A stretch of DNA of 43,818 nucleotides from a virus, in the IMG/VR virus record IMGVR_UViG_3300045257_000068, positions 1 to 43,818 of that record; one strand, given 5' to 3'. The number at the start of each line of letters is the position of its first letter. Positions within the stretch are counted from its first letter, which is position 1. Both the position numbers and the translations under genes were made by a program. The notes under the pieces are model-generated. The model worked only from the letters and a program-made list of their open reading frames with translations. It searched no databases and was not told the origin of the DNA. Positions 13,543 through 22,618 of the stretch are shown here, piece by piece.

Positions 13543-13930
13543 GAGGCGTTTTTTCTCTCAAATGCCGTGGTATGCGTTGCAGATCGGCGTTTTTGGTTTT
13601 GTTGTTCACGCCATTACGCAGGGCGGCCAAATGAGCGGTCAGGAACCAAATGTGGTTCCGACCATCTTCATCGGCGTAATATTCGCCCTGTTAGCGACAG
13701 GTATTGTTGCGAAGTGCCTTGACTGGCTATTGATTGCGCGCGTGGCCCTGGCGCGACGATTGCGCGGTAAGGATCAAGCGGCCAGCGGTGCTGATAGCTT
13801 GGTTGCCTTGGGGCATCGCAGCAATCCGCCGCAACAAATTACCGGAGTTTGGATCAGTCAAAATCCTGGCAAGTTCATCGACGTTCCGCCCAAGCTGCCA
13901 TCTACTCCACGCATCCGAGACAGCAGATAG
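13541..13930 (+). CDS. Lone plus-strand membrane protein in the tail module
   Basis: ATG 13541 has GGAG at 13531-13534. The 129-residue product begins MRRFFSQMPWYALQIGVFGF and has two clear membrane segments (about 9-28 and 42-66), then a polar tail. It fills the only gap (13543-13726) of this minus-strand block, but its last 200 bases run antisense to the end of the ejection-protein gene. A small inner-membrane moron is possible. Head-to-head start codons with the fibre gene and opposite strand keep confidence moderate. Confidence 0.5.
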   Translation: MRRFFSQMPWYALQIGVFGFVVHAITQGGQMSGQEPNVVPTIFIGVIFALLATGIVAKCLDWLLIARVALARRLRGKDQAASGADSLVALGHRSNPPQQITGVWISQNPGKFIDVPPKLPSTPRIRDSR

Positions 13931-15766
13931 AAGCTTGGTTGGACTTCCAGCCATTTTCGCTACGCCAGCAGCGCGGCCACCGGCAGACAGGTCTTTCAGG
14001 TCTTGAGCATTGAAGGCAGTTAGAGAACCCTTGGGCTGGCGCGTTCCGGTAGCCTGCGCGATCTCCAGAAACCGATTAAAGCCCGTCCAGATTTGATCGC
14101 CATTCGGTAGCGCGCGAACTGCTGCTTCTAAGTTAGCTCGCTGTTGCGGGTTGCCCGCTATTACGGTTGCAAACTTTGCGCCACCGAACTGATTAGCGCC
14201 GCCCTGCAATGCTTGGGCGGCCTCGTTGAATGTCGTCTCGGCATGCGCCCGCACAAGATCACGGGCGGCGTTAGCATTTCTGGCCGCGACAGCGCGGACA
14301 GCAGTTGTGATTTCATGCTCGCTGTTGGCAACCGGGTTAGTGGGAAACAGAACCTCAATGGCCCGCTGCGTTGTTGCGTCTCGCTTGGCAAGCTTGCCAA
14401 GCGGGCCATCCATAAGCGGCTGCAAGAACCGCTGCCGCCCCGCGCTTTCGATATTGAGCGCAGTTTCATAATTCCGCGCCGGATTACCGAAATAGGCGTT
14501 AGTCAATTCGCCGCGAACCGCGCTCGCGTCGTTGCCATACCCGGCCGCAACTTGCTGATTTCTGTTCTGGGTAAAGCGGCTAGCCGCATTCTGGCTCTGC
14601 TGGTCTAGTTGTTTCTTAACCTCATTCAGAAACCCAACACTATCGTCGGGCAACTGCGCGACGTAGCGATTGAGTTGCGGATTGTTTCTAACCGCGTCCC
14701 GCGCCTCTTGGTATCCCGGCAACGCCACAACACGGCGCATTTCTGCCGGGGTGAGTCGAACGGTCGAGGCCGCGTCATAGAACGGCTGGGCCGTCTGGTT
14801 TATGCGTTGCCTTACATCACTAAGCGCCGCGTTTGACGCATTCCCCACAGCGGGGCCAACCGTTGACGGAGCGGCATTAGGCGGAGCTACTGTATCAAAT
14901 GTTCCACGCGCCGCGTTCTCAATCTGCTGTGGTCGCTGCGCCATGAATGGCGACATAACCTCGCGACCGCCCGGACTCGACTCCACAACCCTCTGCGTAT
15001 TGGTCAATCCTGAGCCTGGCGCAACCTGTTCGATAGCCTCGGCCCACGTAAGCCGAACGCCACGAGCAGCCGCATCATTCACCAACTGTTCCGCTTGGTT
15101 GACAATCTGCGGAGTGACTTGCTGCGACATGCCGCCGCGCAAAGCGCGCTCAGCGGTTGACGGTCGGTTCAGGATTGAGGCTGCGCCGCCAGTGGCGATT
15201 GCAGCGCCGGCCCTTGCGTATGGCTCTAGTTTTGACCCTTCGGTAAGCTGCCCCGCAGCCTCATCGGCAATAGCTGGGGCCACGGCAAAATTTACGAGAT
15301 TACGAGCTCCGCCCCCACCAGCAATCGCGCCGGGGACGAACTCGGAGATTTTCCCGGTGAACTTACCCGGTAGCGTCTGCGGCTCGTATAGCTTCCCGGT
15401 AACTGACTCGACCGCGCCACGGGCAGTCTGCGAGGTCGGGAGCAAATTAGGCGGCGGGGATGCGGCCAGCCTCGCCTTACGTTCGGCAATGCGTTTCGCA
15501 AATTCCGTGTCGCCCTCCTGCCGCGCTGTCTTTTCCACCCAATCAAGGCCGAGAGACATGAGCGATTGAATGTCACCGGGCAAACCAACTAGCCCAGCCG
15601 CGCCCTTGGCAAGCCCTGACGGAATTGACTTGGCAACGTCCTCTGCGACTCCGGGCTTGCCGACAACCGGATCAGAGGAAAACCAATCGGATTTAGCTGA
15701 CGCAGGATTGACCGTTATCTTGAGTGGCGCGCTGCTGACTGGATCGGCAGAATACCAATCGCTCAT
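13727..15766 (-). CDS. Large internal virion / ejection-type protein, 679 aa
   Basis: The protein starts MSDWYSADPVSSAPLKIT and repeats a SDWFSSDPV segment within the first 35 residues. About 40-190 are Gly/Ala-rich and partly hydrophobic (GLAKGAAGLVGLPGDIQSLM, FVPGAIAGGGGARNLVNFAV), the rest long helical and Gln/Asn/Ala-rich (LNEVKKQLDQQSQNAASRFT). This matches podoviral internal proteins released into the cell envelope during DNA ejection, and it is one of three adjacent genes of that kind, as in P22 (7, 20, 16). No enzymatic motif was seen. Start overlaps the upstream stop by four bases. Confidence 0.75.
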   Translation of the reverse strand: MSDWYSADPVSSAPLKITVNPASAKSDWFSSDPVVGKPGVAEDVAKSIPSGLAKGAAGLVGLPGDIQSLMSLGLDWVEKTARQEGDTEFAKRIAERKARLAASPPPNLLPTSQTARGAVESVTGKLYEPQTLPGKFTGKISEFVPGAIAGGGGARNLVNFAVAPAIADEAAGQLTEGSKLEPYARAGAAIATGGAASILNRPSTAERALRGGMSQQVTPQIVNQAEQLVNDAAARGVRLTWAEAIEQVAPGSGLTNTQRVVESSPGGREVMSPFMAQRPQQIENAARGTFDTVAPPNAAPSTVGPAVGNASNAALSDVRQRINQTAQPFYDAASTVRLTPAEMRRVVALPGYQEARDAVRNNPQLNRYVAQLPDDSVGFLNEVKKQLDQQSQNAASRFTQNRNQQVAAGYGNDASAVRGELTNAYFGNPARNYETALNIESAGRQRFLQPLMDGPLGKLAKRDATTQRAIEVLFPTNPVANSEHEITTAVRAVAARNANAARDLVRAHAETTFNEAAQALQGGANQFGGAKFATVIAGNPQQRANLEAAVRALPNGDQIWTGFNRFLEIAQATGTRQPKGSLTAFNAQDLKDLSAGGRAAGVAKMAGSPTKLLSAVSDAWSRWQLGRNVDELARILTDPNSGNLLRRIAAMPQGNQAISTAGRLILTAQSSRQGHARNQ

Positions 15767-17163
15767 TGTTTCGTCCGCGTCGTTCCGTCAGGAGCGATGT
15801 ATTGAGTGCCCGCCGGAAGCGCGTTGCGCTCTGCGGCAGAGTTGACGCGGGCCGGGCCGCTCTGCCCACCCTGCGCGGTTTGAACGGATTTCAGATATTT
15901 CGTATCGTCTGGGGTAAACATTGGCTTGTTATCGAGTTCGGCAAGCTTCGCATCCAATTCCGGGCTACCAATATACTTGCGATAGGTCGCAAGAATTTCG
16001 CCATTGCGATTTATCTGCGCCTTCATCAGATTGGCAATCTTGGCCCGCCCTTCTGGGCTTTGCGTCAGAGATGGGACGGCCTGCATGTAAAGGCTTTGTT
16101 CGTAATTTGATGTTGAGCCGGGATCACGAATGCTTGGGATAAATTGACGAGACATCGCCTGGAATAATTCAGAGTTAGACGCGCCTTCTGGAACCTCAAT
16201 CCCGAGGGATGCGGCGGCCTTCGCAATATAGGGAGAGACAGCACCAGCCCAGCCGCCTGGTGTCTTGTCATTGATTGCCATCATTTGCGTCAGGATCGGA
16301 AGTGACGAGCGCCCCGATGCGACTTTCTTGCTAATATCTTGAACCGCGTGAGTATCAACGGCAATGCGCGCTTTGGTCTGCGCGGCGTCCATACCCTCCG
16401 CAGTATTTATCATGGTTGCGCCAGCGGCCTTGTTGGCGCGCATCCATTTTGTAAAGTCGTCCGTGCCGCCCTGCTGGCGATAGAGCGCATAGTCCTTCTG
16501 GTCGTTCGGAATGTCAGACGATTTCAGGGCGTGCTCAAGCAAGACCTTCGCGGTGTCTCGCGAAGCTTGCGGCAAGCCCGGATTATTTACTGCTGCAATC
16601 AACCCTGAAATGCGCCCGCTAACCGGATTCTGAGCGACATTCGGCATTGCCGGCGATTGCGACACTGGCTGAGGCGCCCGCGCTACCTTGGTCGGTGTCT
16701 CGTATAGGCCGGCGGCTTGCGCCTCCTTATCGCCCCAGACCTTCGCGCTCGGCATGACCTCGGCGCGCGGGGGCGCTACGGTGTTTTCATTCGGCAAATT
16801 GACGGCGGGCTGGATTGGCTGCGGCGGCGCCGATTGCGGCTGGGCAATCGAAGATAGCGGTGTTCCAGGCTGCTGTGGCGATGGGCCGCCCCCAATGAAG
16901 GAACTGAACTTATCGGCGGCAGCACGTTCCTCACCTAGCTTGAGAAGGCTTAGGCTGATGTCGAGACGACCGGCCTTAGCCGCCGCGCCGGCCGCCTGTT
17001 TATAGTCAATCTGTCCGCTGGCGAGCTGCTGCCCAAGGTTAGACAATTCTGCCTTGTCTTGAGCCTCGCTGAAATTCTTGCCAATATCGCTAAGCTTGGT
17101 CCAGTCAACGCGCGGCTGCTGATATTCTTCTGGCCTAGCGAAATTCAGCGGGTTGATCGCCAT
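15763..17163 (-). CDS. Internal virion / DNA ejection protein, 466 aa
   Basis: Helical N-terminus (DWTKLSDIGKNFSEAQDKAE, DISLSLLKLGEERAAADKF), a Pro/Gln-rich linker at about 95-185, and a helical second half with PSLTQSPEGRAKIANLMKAQ. The small N-terminal helical domain followed by a Pro/Gln linker is common in podoviral ejection proteins. It lies between two others of the class and overlaps the next gene by four bases. Exact P22 equivalence cannot be set from sequence reading. Confidence 0.72.
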   Translation of the reverse strand: MAINPLNFARPEEYQQPRVDWTKLSDIGKNFSEAQDKAELSNLGQQLASGQIDYKQAAGAAAKAGRLDISLSLLKLGEERAAADKFSSFIGGGPSPQQPGTPLSSIAQPQSAPPQPIQPAVNLPNENTVAPPRAEVMPSAKVWGDKEAQAAGLYETPTKVARAPQPVSQSPAMPNVAQNPVSGRISGLIAAVNNPGLPQASRDTAKVLLEHALKSSDIPNDQKDYALYRQQGGTDDFTKWMRANKAAGATMINTAEGMDAAQTKARIAVDTHAVQDISKKVASGRSSLPILTQMMAINDKTPGGWAGAVSPYIAKAAASLGIEVPEGASNSELFQAMSRQFIPSIRDPGSTSNYEQSLYMQAVPSLTQSPEGRAKIANLMKAQINRNGEILATYRKYIGSPELDAKLAELDNKPMFTPDDTKYLKSVQTAQGGQSGPARVNSAAERNALPAGTQYIAPDGTTRTKQ

Positions 17164-17175
17164 CGTTTCTTATCC

Positions 17176-17865
17176 TTAAGCGTATTTCTTGCCGATGATA
17201 CCGGCAGCAGTCCCGCCAGCACCTAACAGCGCGTTCCAGAAGGATGACGATGCGTTAGTCTGAGCATTCGCCGCAGCGGTATTCGATGCAGCCGTTCCGC
17301 CCGCCACGTTCCCGGCCACATTAATCCGGTTCTGCGCGTCGTTCTGATAAAGATTGCTAAGATTGGTTTCGCCGGTAGCTACGCCAGAAGCCGCGCCGCC
17401 GGTCGCTGCGATTTCAGGATTGATGAAGCCGCCGAGCGGGGTCAGATAGTTTTGAGTGTAATCAGCACTGGCGAGATTCCCGGCGCGGTCACTAATTTCC
17501 TGCAACGTATTGCCAGAACCAGTCAGGCCGAGTTTTGCGGCATTGCGCGCCGCCGCGTCCGTGGCCGTATCAACCCGGAACTGGAAACCGGGACTCCCCG
17601 TGAATGCGGCCCTAGAGCGCGCCGTGCCCTCTGGGCCATTTAGACCGAGCGCATCCATATAAGCTTGCGTTCCCCTGCCGAGGTTCCTCCCGATGTCGGA
17701 CAGTGGCGTATAGGCATCAATGGCGCCGCCGAGCGCGCCCTCACTCTTGGGCAGCGCGGTGTCCAACGCGCCAGTCGCATTTGTGCCGTATGTAGAGTAA
17801 AGCGCGGCATTCTTAAGGGCGGCGTCCTTAGCGGACGAGCCGTTGAAAATATCGAGCAGACCCAT
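17176..17865 (-). CDS. DNA transfer / ejection protein, 229 aa
   Basis: The start MGLLDIFNGSSAKDAALKNA and the Ala/Gly/Asn-rich body, with GSPGFQFRVDTATDAAARNA and LSNLYQNDAQNRINVAGN, follow a widespread phage family annotated as DNA transfer protein. The C-terminus (FWNALLGAGGTAAGIIGKKY) is a short hydrophobic helix suited to membrane insertion. It would form part of the ejection conduit. Confidence 0.78.
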   Translation of the reverse strand: MGLLDIFNGSSAKDAALKNAALYSTYGTNATGALDTALPKSEGALGGAIDAYTPLSDIGRNLGRGTQAYMDALGLNGPEGTARSRAAFTGSPGFQFRVDTATDAAARNAAKLGLTGSGNTLQEISDRAGNLASADYTQNYLTPLGGFINPEIAATGGAASGVATGETNLSNLYQNDAQNRINVAGNVAGGTAASNTAAANAQTNASSSFWNALLGAGGTAAGIIGKKYA

Positions 17866-17875
17866 TGTTTTTCTC

Positions 17876-19039
17876 TTATGATTTCACGCCGTATGCGGCG
17901 AGGCTTGTTGGGGCTGTACCGGCTACGTTGCCGGGGAATGCGCCCGAGTGATTGATAATGCCGCCGTTCGTAATAATATAAGTCGTCCCGGTCGTACCAG
18001 CACCAGCACCCGCACCGGCAAACGTCATATTGACGCCGCCGTTATTGATGACGCCGAAGTTCGTCGCTATAGCAAAGTTCGTGATCGTCAGGCCGCCAGA
18101 AACCGTACAGGTGAAGCTACCGTAATTGACATAACTGTAAGTCGCCGCCGTAATGTGCGCGGAAGTCCCGCCCGTAATGCTGTAGTTTCCAAGAAAGTTG
18201 CACGTCGCCAATGTCGAGACGGACACATGAAGGCCAGCCGTGAAGGCGTCAAAGTTAACGCCGATCAGGTCGCAAACCGCCAACTGCCGAACAAATATTG
18301 CGGTTGATCCATTCCCGCTGGTTTTAAGCGTAAGATTGGAAACCGTAATGATGCACCTGTCTTGAACTGACAGGCACGTACCACCAGCAGAACAGGTGAT
18401 GCTTACGCCAGTATCGCCGGTTAGATAAATCTGCGAGGAACCGACAACGCCCTCATAAGTGAAGTTCAAACCCGAACTGACCGGGTAATCAAGACTGGCG
18501 TCCAGCTTGATCGTCGGCGGGCCGCCGTTGGTGTCGATGTATTGCCGGATCAGGCTTTGCGCGGCTGAGATTGTTTGCAACGCGCCGGAGCCTGTTGCCT
18601 GGCCGTCGTTGTTGTCGTTACCCAGGCTGGAATTGACGTAAACCGTAAAGCTACTGTTCTGCCATCGCTGGAAATTCGGATGAATAATCCAGGCACTTCC
18701 GGTGTTCACCAGAATAACACTCTGCCCCGGCCACAGCAGGAAAGACGTTATCCCGTCGATGGTGAGCCGCTTGCCCCTTGCTGTGTCTGTGTTGGCAATC
18801 AGACACATAAAATCGGAATTGAAACCAGACGCGGGGCCGACCGTCAGAACGTAGTAAGCCGAACCTCCAAGGGCTATCGTGTCTCCGGCGTCACTGGCTA
18901 GAAGTGTATAGGCCGCTGTCTGTGTGCTTACTTCGCCGGTCAGGCCGAATGAATGCGAAGTCTTACTGAGAAAGTCCCACCAGAATTTAGATATGTACCC
19001 AGAGGGGTCTGATAGTTTTACATCGGGAGTGGGAATCAT
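17876..19039 (-). CDS. Tail spike-like beta-helix protein
   Basis: A 387-residue protein. The N-terminal domain (about 1-120) has a hallmark fibre head (DPSGYISKFWWDFLSKTSHS). From about 130 the motif FTVYVNSSLGNDNNDGQATG opens a right-handed beta-helix with repeated short strands (CIITVSNLTLKTSGNGSTAI), the pectate-lyase-like fold of polysaccharide-binding spikes. It probably binds or cleaves host surface glycan. It directly follows the gp10-like gene, the same neighbourhood as P22 tail genes. Confidence 0.8.
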   Translation of the reverse strand: MIPTPDVKLSDPSGYISKFWWDFLSKTSHSFGLTGEVSTQTAAYTLLASDAGDTIALGGSAYYVLTVGPASGFNSDFMCLIANTDTARGKRLTIDGITSFLLWPGQSVILVNTGSAWIIHPNFQRWQNSSFTVYVNSSLGNDNNDGQATGSGALQTISAAQSLIRQYIDTNGGPPTIKLDASLDYPVSSGLNFTYEGVVGSSQIYLTGDTGVSITCSAGGTCLSVQDRCIITVSNLTLKTSGNGSTAIFVRQLAVCDLIGVNFDAFTAGLHVSVSTLATCNFLGNYSITGGTSAHITAATYSYVNYGSFTCTVSGGLTITNFAIATNFGVINNGGVNMTFAGAGAGAGTTGTTYIITNGGIINHSGAFPGNVAGTAPTSLAAYGVKS

Positions 19040-20466
19040 CCGACCGCACGCGGGCTCGTGTCTTGCGTTCCGTACATGAATCCTACATCAACCGGGTCCG
19101 CGATGTCCAACCGCCAACGCCTGCCATTCCATGCAGAACGTCCGGTACAGGCGACCAATGAAACAAGCCCCCGAGTCTGCGCCTGTCTGCCGATCTTTCG
19201 TTCAAGAGGAACGGACCAAGTATTCCCACCATCGTCGGACCATGAAAGCTCGACAGTCGGGTCGGTCTGGATCGGGTCTGTACCGGAAGCAGAGCCAACG
19301 CCCGTTACGAAATTAAAGTCAGCCCGCCCTATCCTCTGCCCCACCGGGAATTTTTCTACAGGTCCACTCTCAATTCTCCACCGGAATGGATCGCCGTCCT
19401 CTTGTGCTGTGGAAGTCGTGATCGACATAATATCGCCGGTCGAATAATCCCCACACAGCCAATATGAGGTAAAGGCATGACAGCCGCCGACAATTCTAGA
19501 ACGTGTTATGCTGTAGCTTTTCCGCTCGGCCCACTTGCTCGTATTTAGATCGAAAACCCATGTCCAAGTAGTCGAGGACAGCACAATGAAGGCATGACCT
19601 CGGGCGAGGAACACCGACATTTCGAGTTGAGTCTTGTCGGTAACGGCCTCAATCAAAGCATCCAAATCAGGTGGGCTGATCTTCTCCGGTGTATAGCCAT
19701 TGAGCTTATAGACCGCGTTATCGTCGCCAACCCAACACAGAGCCCGGCCAAACGCATCCTCATGTCCAGCAACACAGTATGGGCCGGCAATACCTCGGGG
19801 CATCACAACCTGACGCGCGAACGGGAACGGGGTCGTTCCTGCGTCGCTCCAAATCTCAGTGGTGAAGCCTCCAAACAGGAACAGTTGACCGGAATACGGG
19901 ATACATCGGGTTAGTCCGTCAGGCTTTGCCTCTGCCGTTCCAAACGACAGTGCGCTAACAGAAGTCGTATTGAGTCCCGTGGCGTAAGCCTTCCCCGAGC
20001 CTGTCGTGAACACCAGATAGCCGTCAATCGAACACACCGAATTAACGGCAGGCAAATCGCCATCGGGGTAACTGTTTGTCGTGGCAGTAGGCGTGAAGGT
20101 TGCAATGTTGCCATCAGGATCGACAAAAACCTTGTCTGGCGTTACAGCGTTATTGAAAGCGAAGAAGCCCTTTTTCGTGCCGGTCAGCGTGCCTACGTTG
20201 GTAGAAGAACCACCGGCAGAACTAGTCCATTTCTCAAGCTGTCCGCTAAACGCGGCATAGAACGTGCCGCCGACTTCTACTGCCCCGCGAAAGCCGCTTC
20301 TCGATGTAGTTCCCCATTCCGCAAGGCCAGGGGCTCTCCGGTGGATGACCTTTGACGGAGCAGTTTGTTCTAATGGTTCGACGTATCCATTGATGACACG
20401 CCCCGCGCTTTCCTGTCCGTGTACGCCTGGGGCCGTGGAAAGCGGAAACGGGATAACGGACTGCAT
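19036..20466 (-). CDS. P22 gp10-like packaged-DNA stabilisation / tail hub protein
   Basis: A 476-residue protein with the gp10 pattern: MQSVIPFPLSTAPGVHGQES and RVINGYVEPLEQT at the start, then repeated beta-blade-like segments (FYAAFSGQLEKW, GKAYATGL, LFLFGGFTTEIWSD, HAFIVLSSTTWTWVFDL) and SWSDDGGNTWS near the end. In P22, gp10 binds below gp4 at the portal vertex and holds DNA in the head. It abuts the gp4-like gene, as in P22. Confidence 0.85.
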   Translation of the reverse strand: MQSVIPFPLSTAPGVHGQESAGRVINGYVEPLEQTAPSKVIHRRAPGLAEWGTTSRSGFRGAVEVGGTFYAAFSGQLEKWTSSAGGSSTNVGTLTGTKKGFFAFNNAVTPDKVFVDPDGNIATFTPTATTNSYPDGDLPAVNSVCSIDGYLVFTTGSGKAYATGLNTTSVSALSFGTAEAKPDGLTRCIPYSGQLFLFGGFTTEIWSDAGTTPFPFARQVVMPRGIAGPYCVAGHEDAFGRALCWVGDDNAVYKLNGYTPEKISPPDLDALIEAVTDKTQLEMSVFLARGHAFIVLSSTTWTWVFDLNTSKWAERKSYSITRSRIVGGCHAFTSYWLCGDYSTGDIMSITTSTAQEDGDPFRWRIESGPVEKFPVGQRIGRADFNFVTGVGSASGTDPIQTDPTVELSWSDDGGNTWSVPLERKIGRQAQTRGLVSLVACTGRSAWNGRRWRLDIADPVDVGFMYGTQDTSPRAVG

Positions 20467-20894
20467 TACTGACCAGACGAGAACCGACTGAATGTATAGC
20501 CAGCACCCGGAGGCAGTCGGCGTAATTCTTGCGGCGTCGTCAGCAGCGCCCGCGTGTTGGCGGGTCGTCCGATCACGCGGAGTTTTTCTTCTGCCAGAAT
20601 GGCGAGCGTCTTGAGGGCTGGGTCCCCGGCTAGATTAAATCCACCGGAACATTCCTGCGCGATCATGTCCGCGAGAGGCAGGAAGATCGCGTCGTCAATC
20701 TCGCCGTCGCTGGGCGGGCTTGGGGTTCCAGCATCCGCTACATAGACAATCTCCATCGCGGCCAACATGGCTAAGGTCGGGTCGAGAATGTCGTCAACCT
20801 TGGAAACGGTTTCAGCGGCAGGCGATTGGTTCGGGACCATGACCCCAAGGTTATCCAGCACCTTATAGATCAACTGAATGCGGGTTTTGCTCAT
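20466..20894 (-). CDS. P22 gp4-like head-tail adaptor / tail accessory factor
   Basis: A 142-residue mostly helical protein: SKTRIQLIYKVLDNLGVMVP, SKVDDILDPTLAMLAAMEIV, DDAIFLPLADMIAQECSGGF and ALKTLAILAEEKLRVIGRP. This is the pattern of the gp4-like tail accessory family that closes the portal ring and in P22 also has a peptidoglycan-degrading activity. It overlaps both neighbours by single bases or four bases. Confidence 0.82.
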   Translation of the reverse strand: MSKTRIQLIYKVLDNLGVMVPNQSPAAETVSKVDDILDPTLAMLAAMEIVYVADAGTPSPPSDGEIDDAIFLPLADMIAQECSGGFNLAGDPALKTLAILAEEKLRVIGRPANTRALLTTPQELRRLPPGAGYTFSRFSSGQ

Positions 20895-22390
20895 GCGGCT
20901 CGCCGTTCTTTGTTATGGACAAACACGACATCTGGATTGCTGCCGCATCGCCCTGCCTCGGTGTAGCCCCAAGACTTGAGCTTTTCGACCAGCTTCGTGT
21001 TAGGTGCCTCGATAGAGATAAGTGGGTGATGCCGCATTATTGTTCTTTTGGCACCAGCGATTATTTCCGGTTCGTGGCCCTCGCAGTCGAGTTGTAGAGC
21101 GTCAAGATGCTTGAACTTGAAGTCATCGAGCCGCTTAACAGGTATATCGCCGGGCTTTGAGCCAATCCGGTGCATCCCGACGTTAAAATCCCCGCTTGTA
21201 CGTTCAATAGAACAGAAAAACGGTTTGCTGCTCAATGCCGCTTGATGCTTGGTGATTCTGGGATCGGGACAGTTGGCCGTCAAGCATTGAAAATTGAGTG
21301 GGTCCGGTTCAAATGTCGTTACTGTTTCAAACGACTCCGCCCATAGCCTTGGGTACATGCCGCAGCAACCGCCAGCCTGCACAATACTGCGACGATCTTT
21401 GACATTGGATAGGATCAAATCACGCAGGGCTGGAAATTCCTCCTTCGGCTGCTTCCAGCCCCAAACATCGCCAGCGACCCATAGCCACGGGCCGATCCCT
21501 TCGACACGTTCATTACGAATATGCAAGCCGGTCGGCGTATCATTTCCAGTTTTTTGTTCTTGATTGTGCGCGTCGATGATGGGCTGGACCAGATCAATCG
21601 CTCTTTGGCGGATGCGCGCATAACGCTCGTCATTCGGGTCAATGTCGCCCTGCGCCTCGCGCTGTAAGCTTGTGTTGATGATACGGGACCATTCCTCGAC
21701 CAGCTCGTGATTGCGGAGCAATGCCTTCTTGCGGGCCGGCGTCTCGTCAAAGTCGGGGGAGTTGATAATCTTCCGCGCCAGGTTTCTACGATCCAGATAG
21801 AGCCAATCGAACACATTGCCCCACAGGGCGGGCTCTAGCTTGTCCATCGTGCCGGGGCGTCGGGTGCAGTCCATCCAAACGTCAACGAACACTTGGCGCG
21901 CAATCTGCTTGGCTAAATCCTCTAGCCAATGGTCAACGAACCAGTACGGGAATATGGCAGGGTAAATCCCGCCCATCTTCTCCACGAGTTTGTGAGTGAC
22001 AGCGTTTAACTGACTGAACGAAAGGTTCGCCAAATGATTGAGAATGACCGCGTATCCGTCAGGATACACCTTCGCGGCATCCAGTATCAGGCCGTCGAAG
22101 TTGTCCGTGACGCATGGCGCGTAGTCCACCATGACCATGTAAACGTCAGCCGGCGCCTCTTTGATGACACGGTTGAATTTTTCCCCTAATGAATCCTCTC
22201 GGGGTTTGATCGACCAGATAACCCGCTTGTCCTTGATAACGTCCTGTAGCGAGATTGTGCCGTCATCGTCGTCGTCAACCGCAATCAGCAGTTTGCTATC
22301 CTTGAGCTTGATATGTTTCAGTGTTTCTTCGACGGTGCGGGCCAGCATTCCGGGGCGCTTGCGCGTGGCAAGCACAATCGAGAGCTTCAT
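20891..22390 (-). CDS. Fusion of GT-A glycosyltransferase and FkbM-type methyltransferase
   Basis: A 499-residue two-domain enzyme. About 1-160 are a GT2-like nucleotide-sugar fold (KLSIVLATRKRPGML, LLIAVDDDDDGT); 160-300 are helical. About 335-490 are a FkbM methyltransferase: VQAGGCCGMYPRLWAESF, TTFEPDPLNFQCL and LDALQLDCEGHEPEIIAGA. The likely chemistry is sugar transfer and O-methylation of a glycan or virion acceptor. The fusion and the location inside head assembly genes suggest it acts on the phage particle; the substrate is unknown. Confidence 0.82.
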   Translation of the reverse strand: MKLSIVLATRKRPGMLARTVEETLKHIKLKDSKLLIAVDDDDDGTISLQDVIKDKRVIWSIKPREDSLGEKFNRVIKEAPADVYMVMVDYAPCVTDNFDGLILDAAKVYPDGYAVILNHLANLSFSQLNAVTHKLVEKMGGIYPAIFPYWFVDHWLEDLAKQIARQVFVDVWMDCTRRPGTMDKLEPALWGNVFDWLYLDRRNLARKIINSPDFDETPARKKALLRNHELVEEWSRIINTSLQREAQGDIDPNDERYARIRQRAIDLVQPIIDAHNQEQKTGNDTPTGLHIRNERVEGIGPWLWVAGDVWGWKQPKEEFPALRDLILSNVKDRRSIVQAGGCCGMYPRLWAESFETVTTFEPDPLNFQCLTANCPDPRITKHQAALSSKPFFCSIERTSGDFNVGMHRIGSKPGDIPVKRLDDFKFKHLDALQLDCEGHEPEIIAGAKRTIMRHHPLISIEAPNTKLVEKLKSWGYTEAGRCGSNPDVVFVHNKERRAA

Positions 22391-22618
22391 TCACCATTCC
22401 ATGATTTGATAACGGGGACAGACAAACGCAGGTAAATGAACGGGGCAAAACGCCCCGGTCGGCACTAGTGAAAGTTTCGGTAGTTCGGCAATGCAGCAAG
22501 CTATCGCGATCCCGTAAGCGTCGGGACAGTTGCAGGCATTCTTGGCCTTGGCGATTTGCTCGCTACGTTTAAGTGGTTCGTCTTTGTTGAGAAGCCTCAT
22601 CGCTTCTTCGACAATCAT
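22391..22618 (-). CDS. Small Cys-rich protein in the glycosylation cassette, 75 aa
   Basis: ATGA overlap with the methyltransferase gene upstream; its stop abuts the fusion gene. The product holds NACNCPDAYGIAIACCIAEL and FCPVHLPAFVC, seven cysteines, possibly metal-binding. GGGGCAAAACGCCCC inside the gene is a hairpin but has no U-run. No family recognised. Confidence 0.55.
   Translation of the reverse strand: MIVEEAMRLLNKDEPLKRSEQIAKAKNACNCPDAYGIAIACCIAELPKLSLVPTGAFCPVHLPAFVCPRYQIMEW

Noticed and set aside
22441-22460. GGGGC-AAAA-CGCCCC hairpin as a terminator
   Set aside because: Lies inside a coding frame and has no following U-run on either strand.
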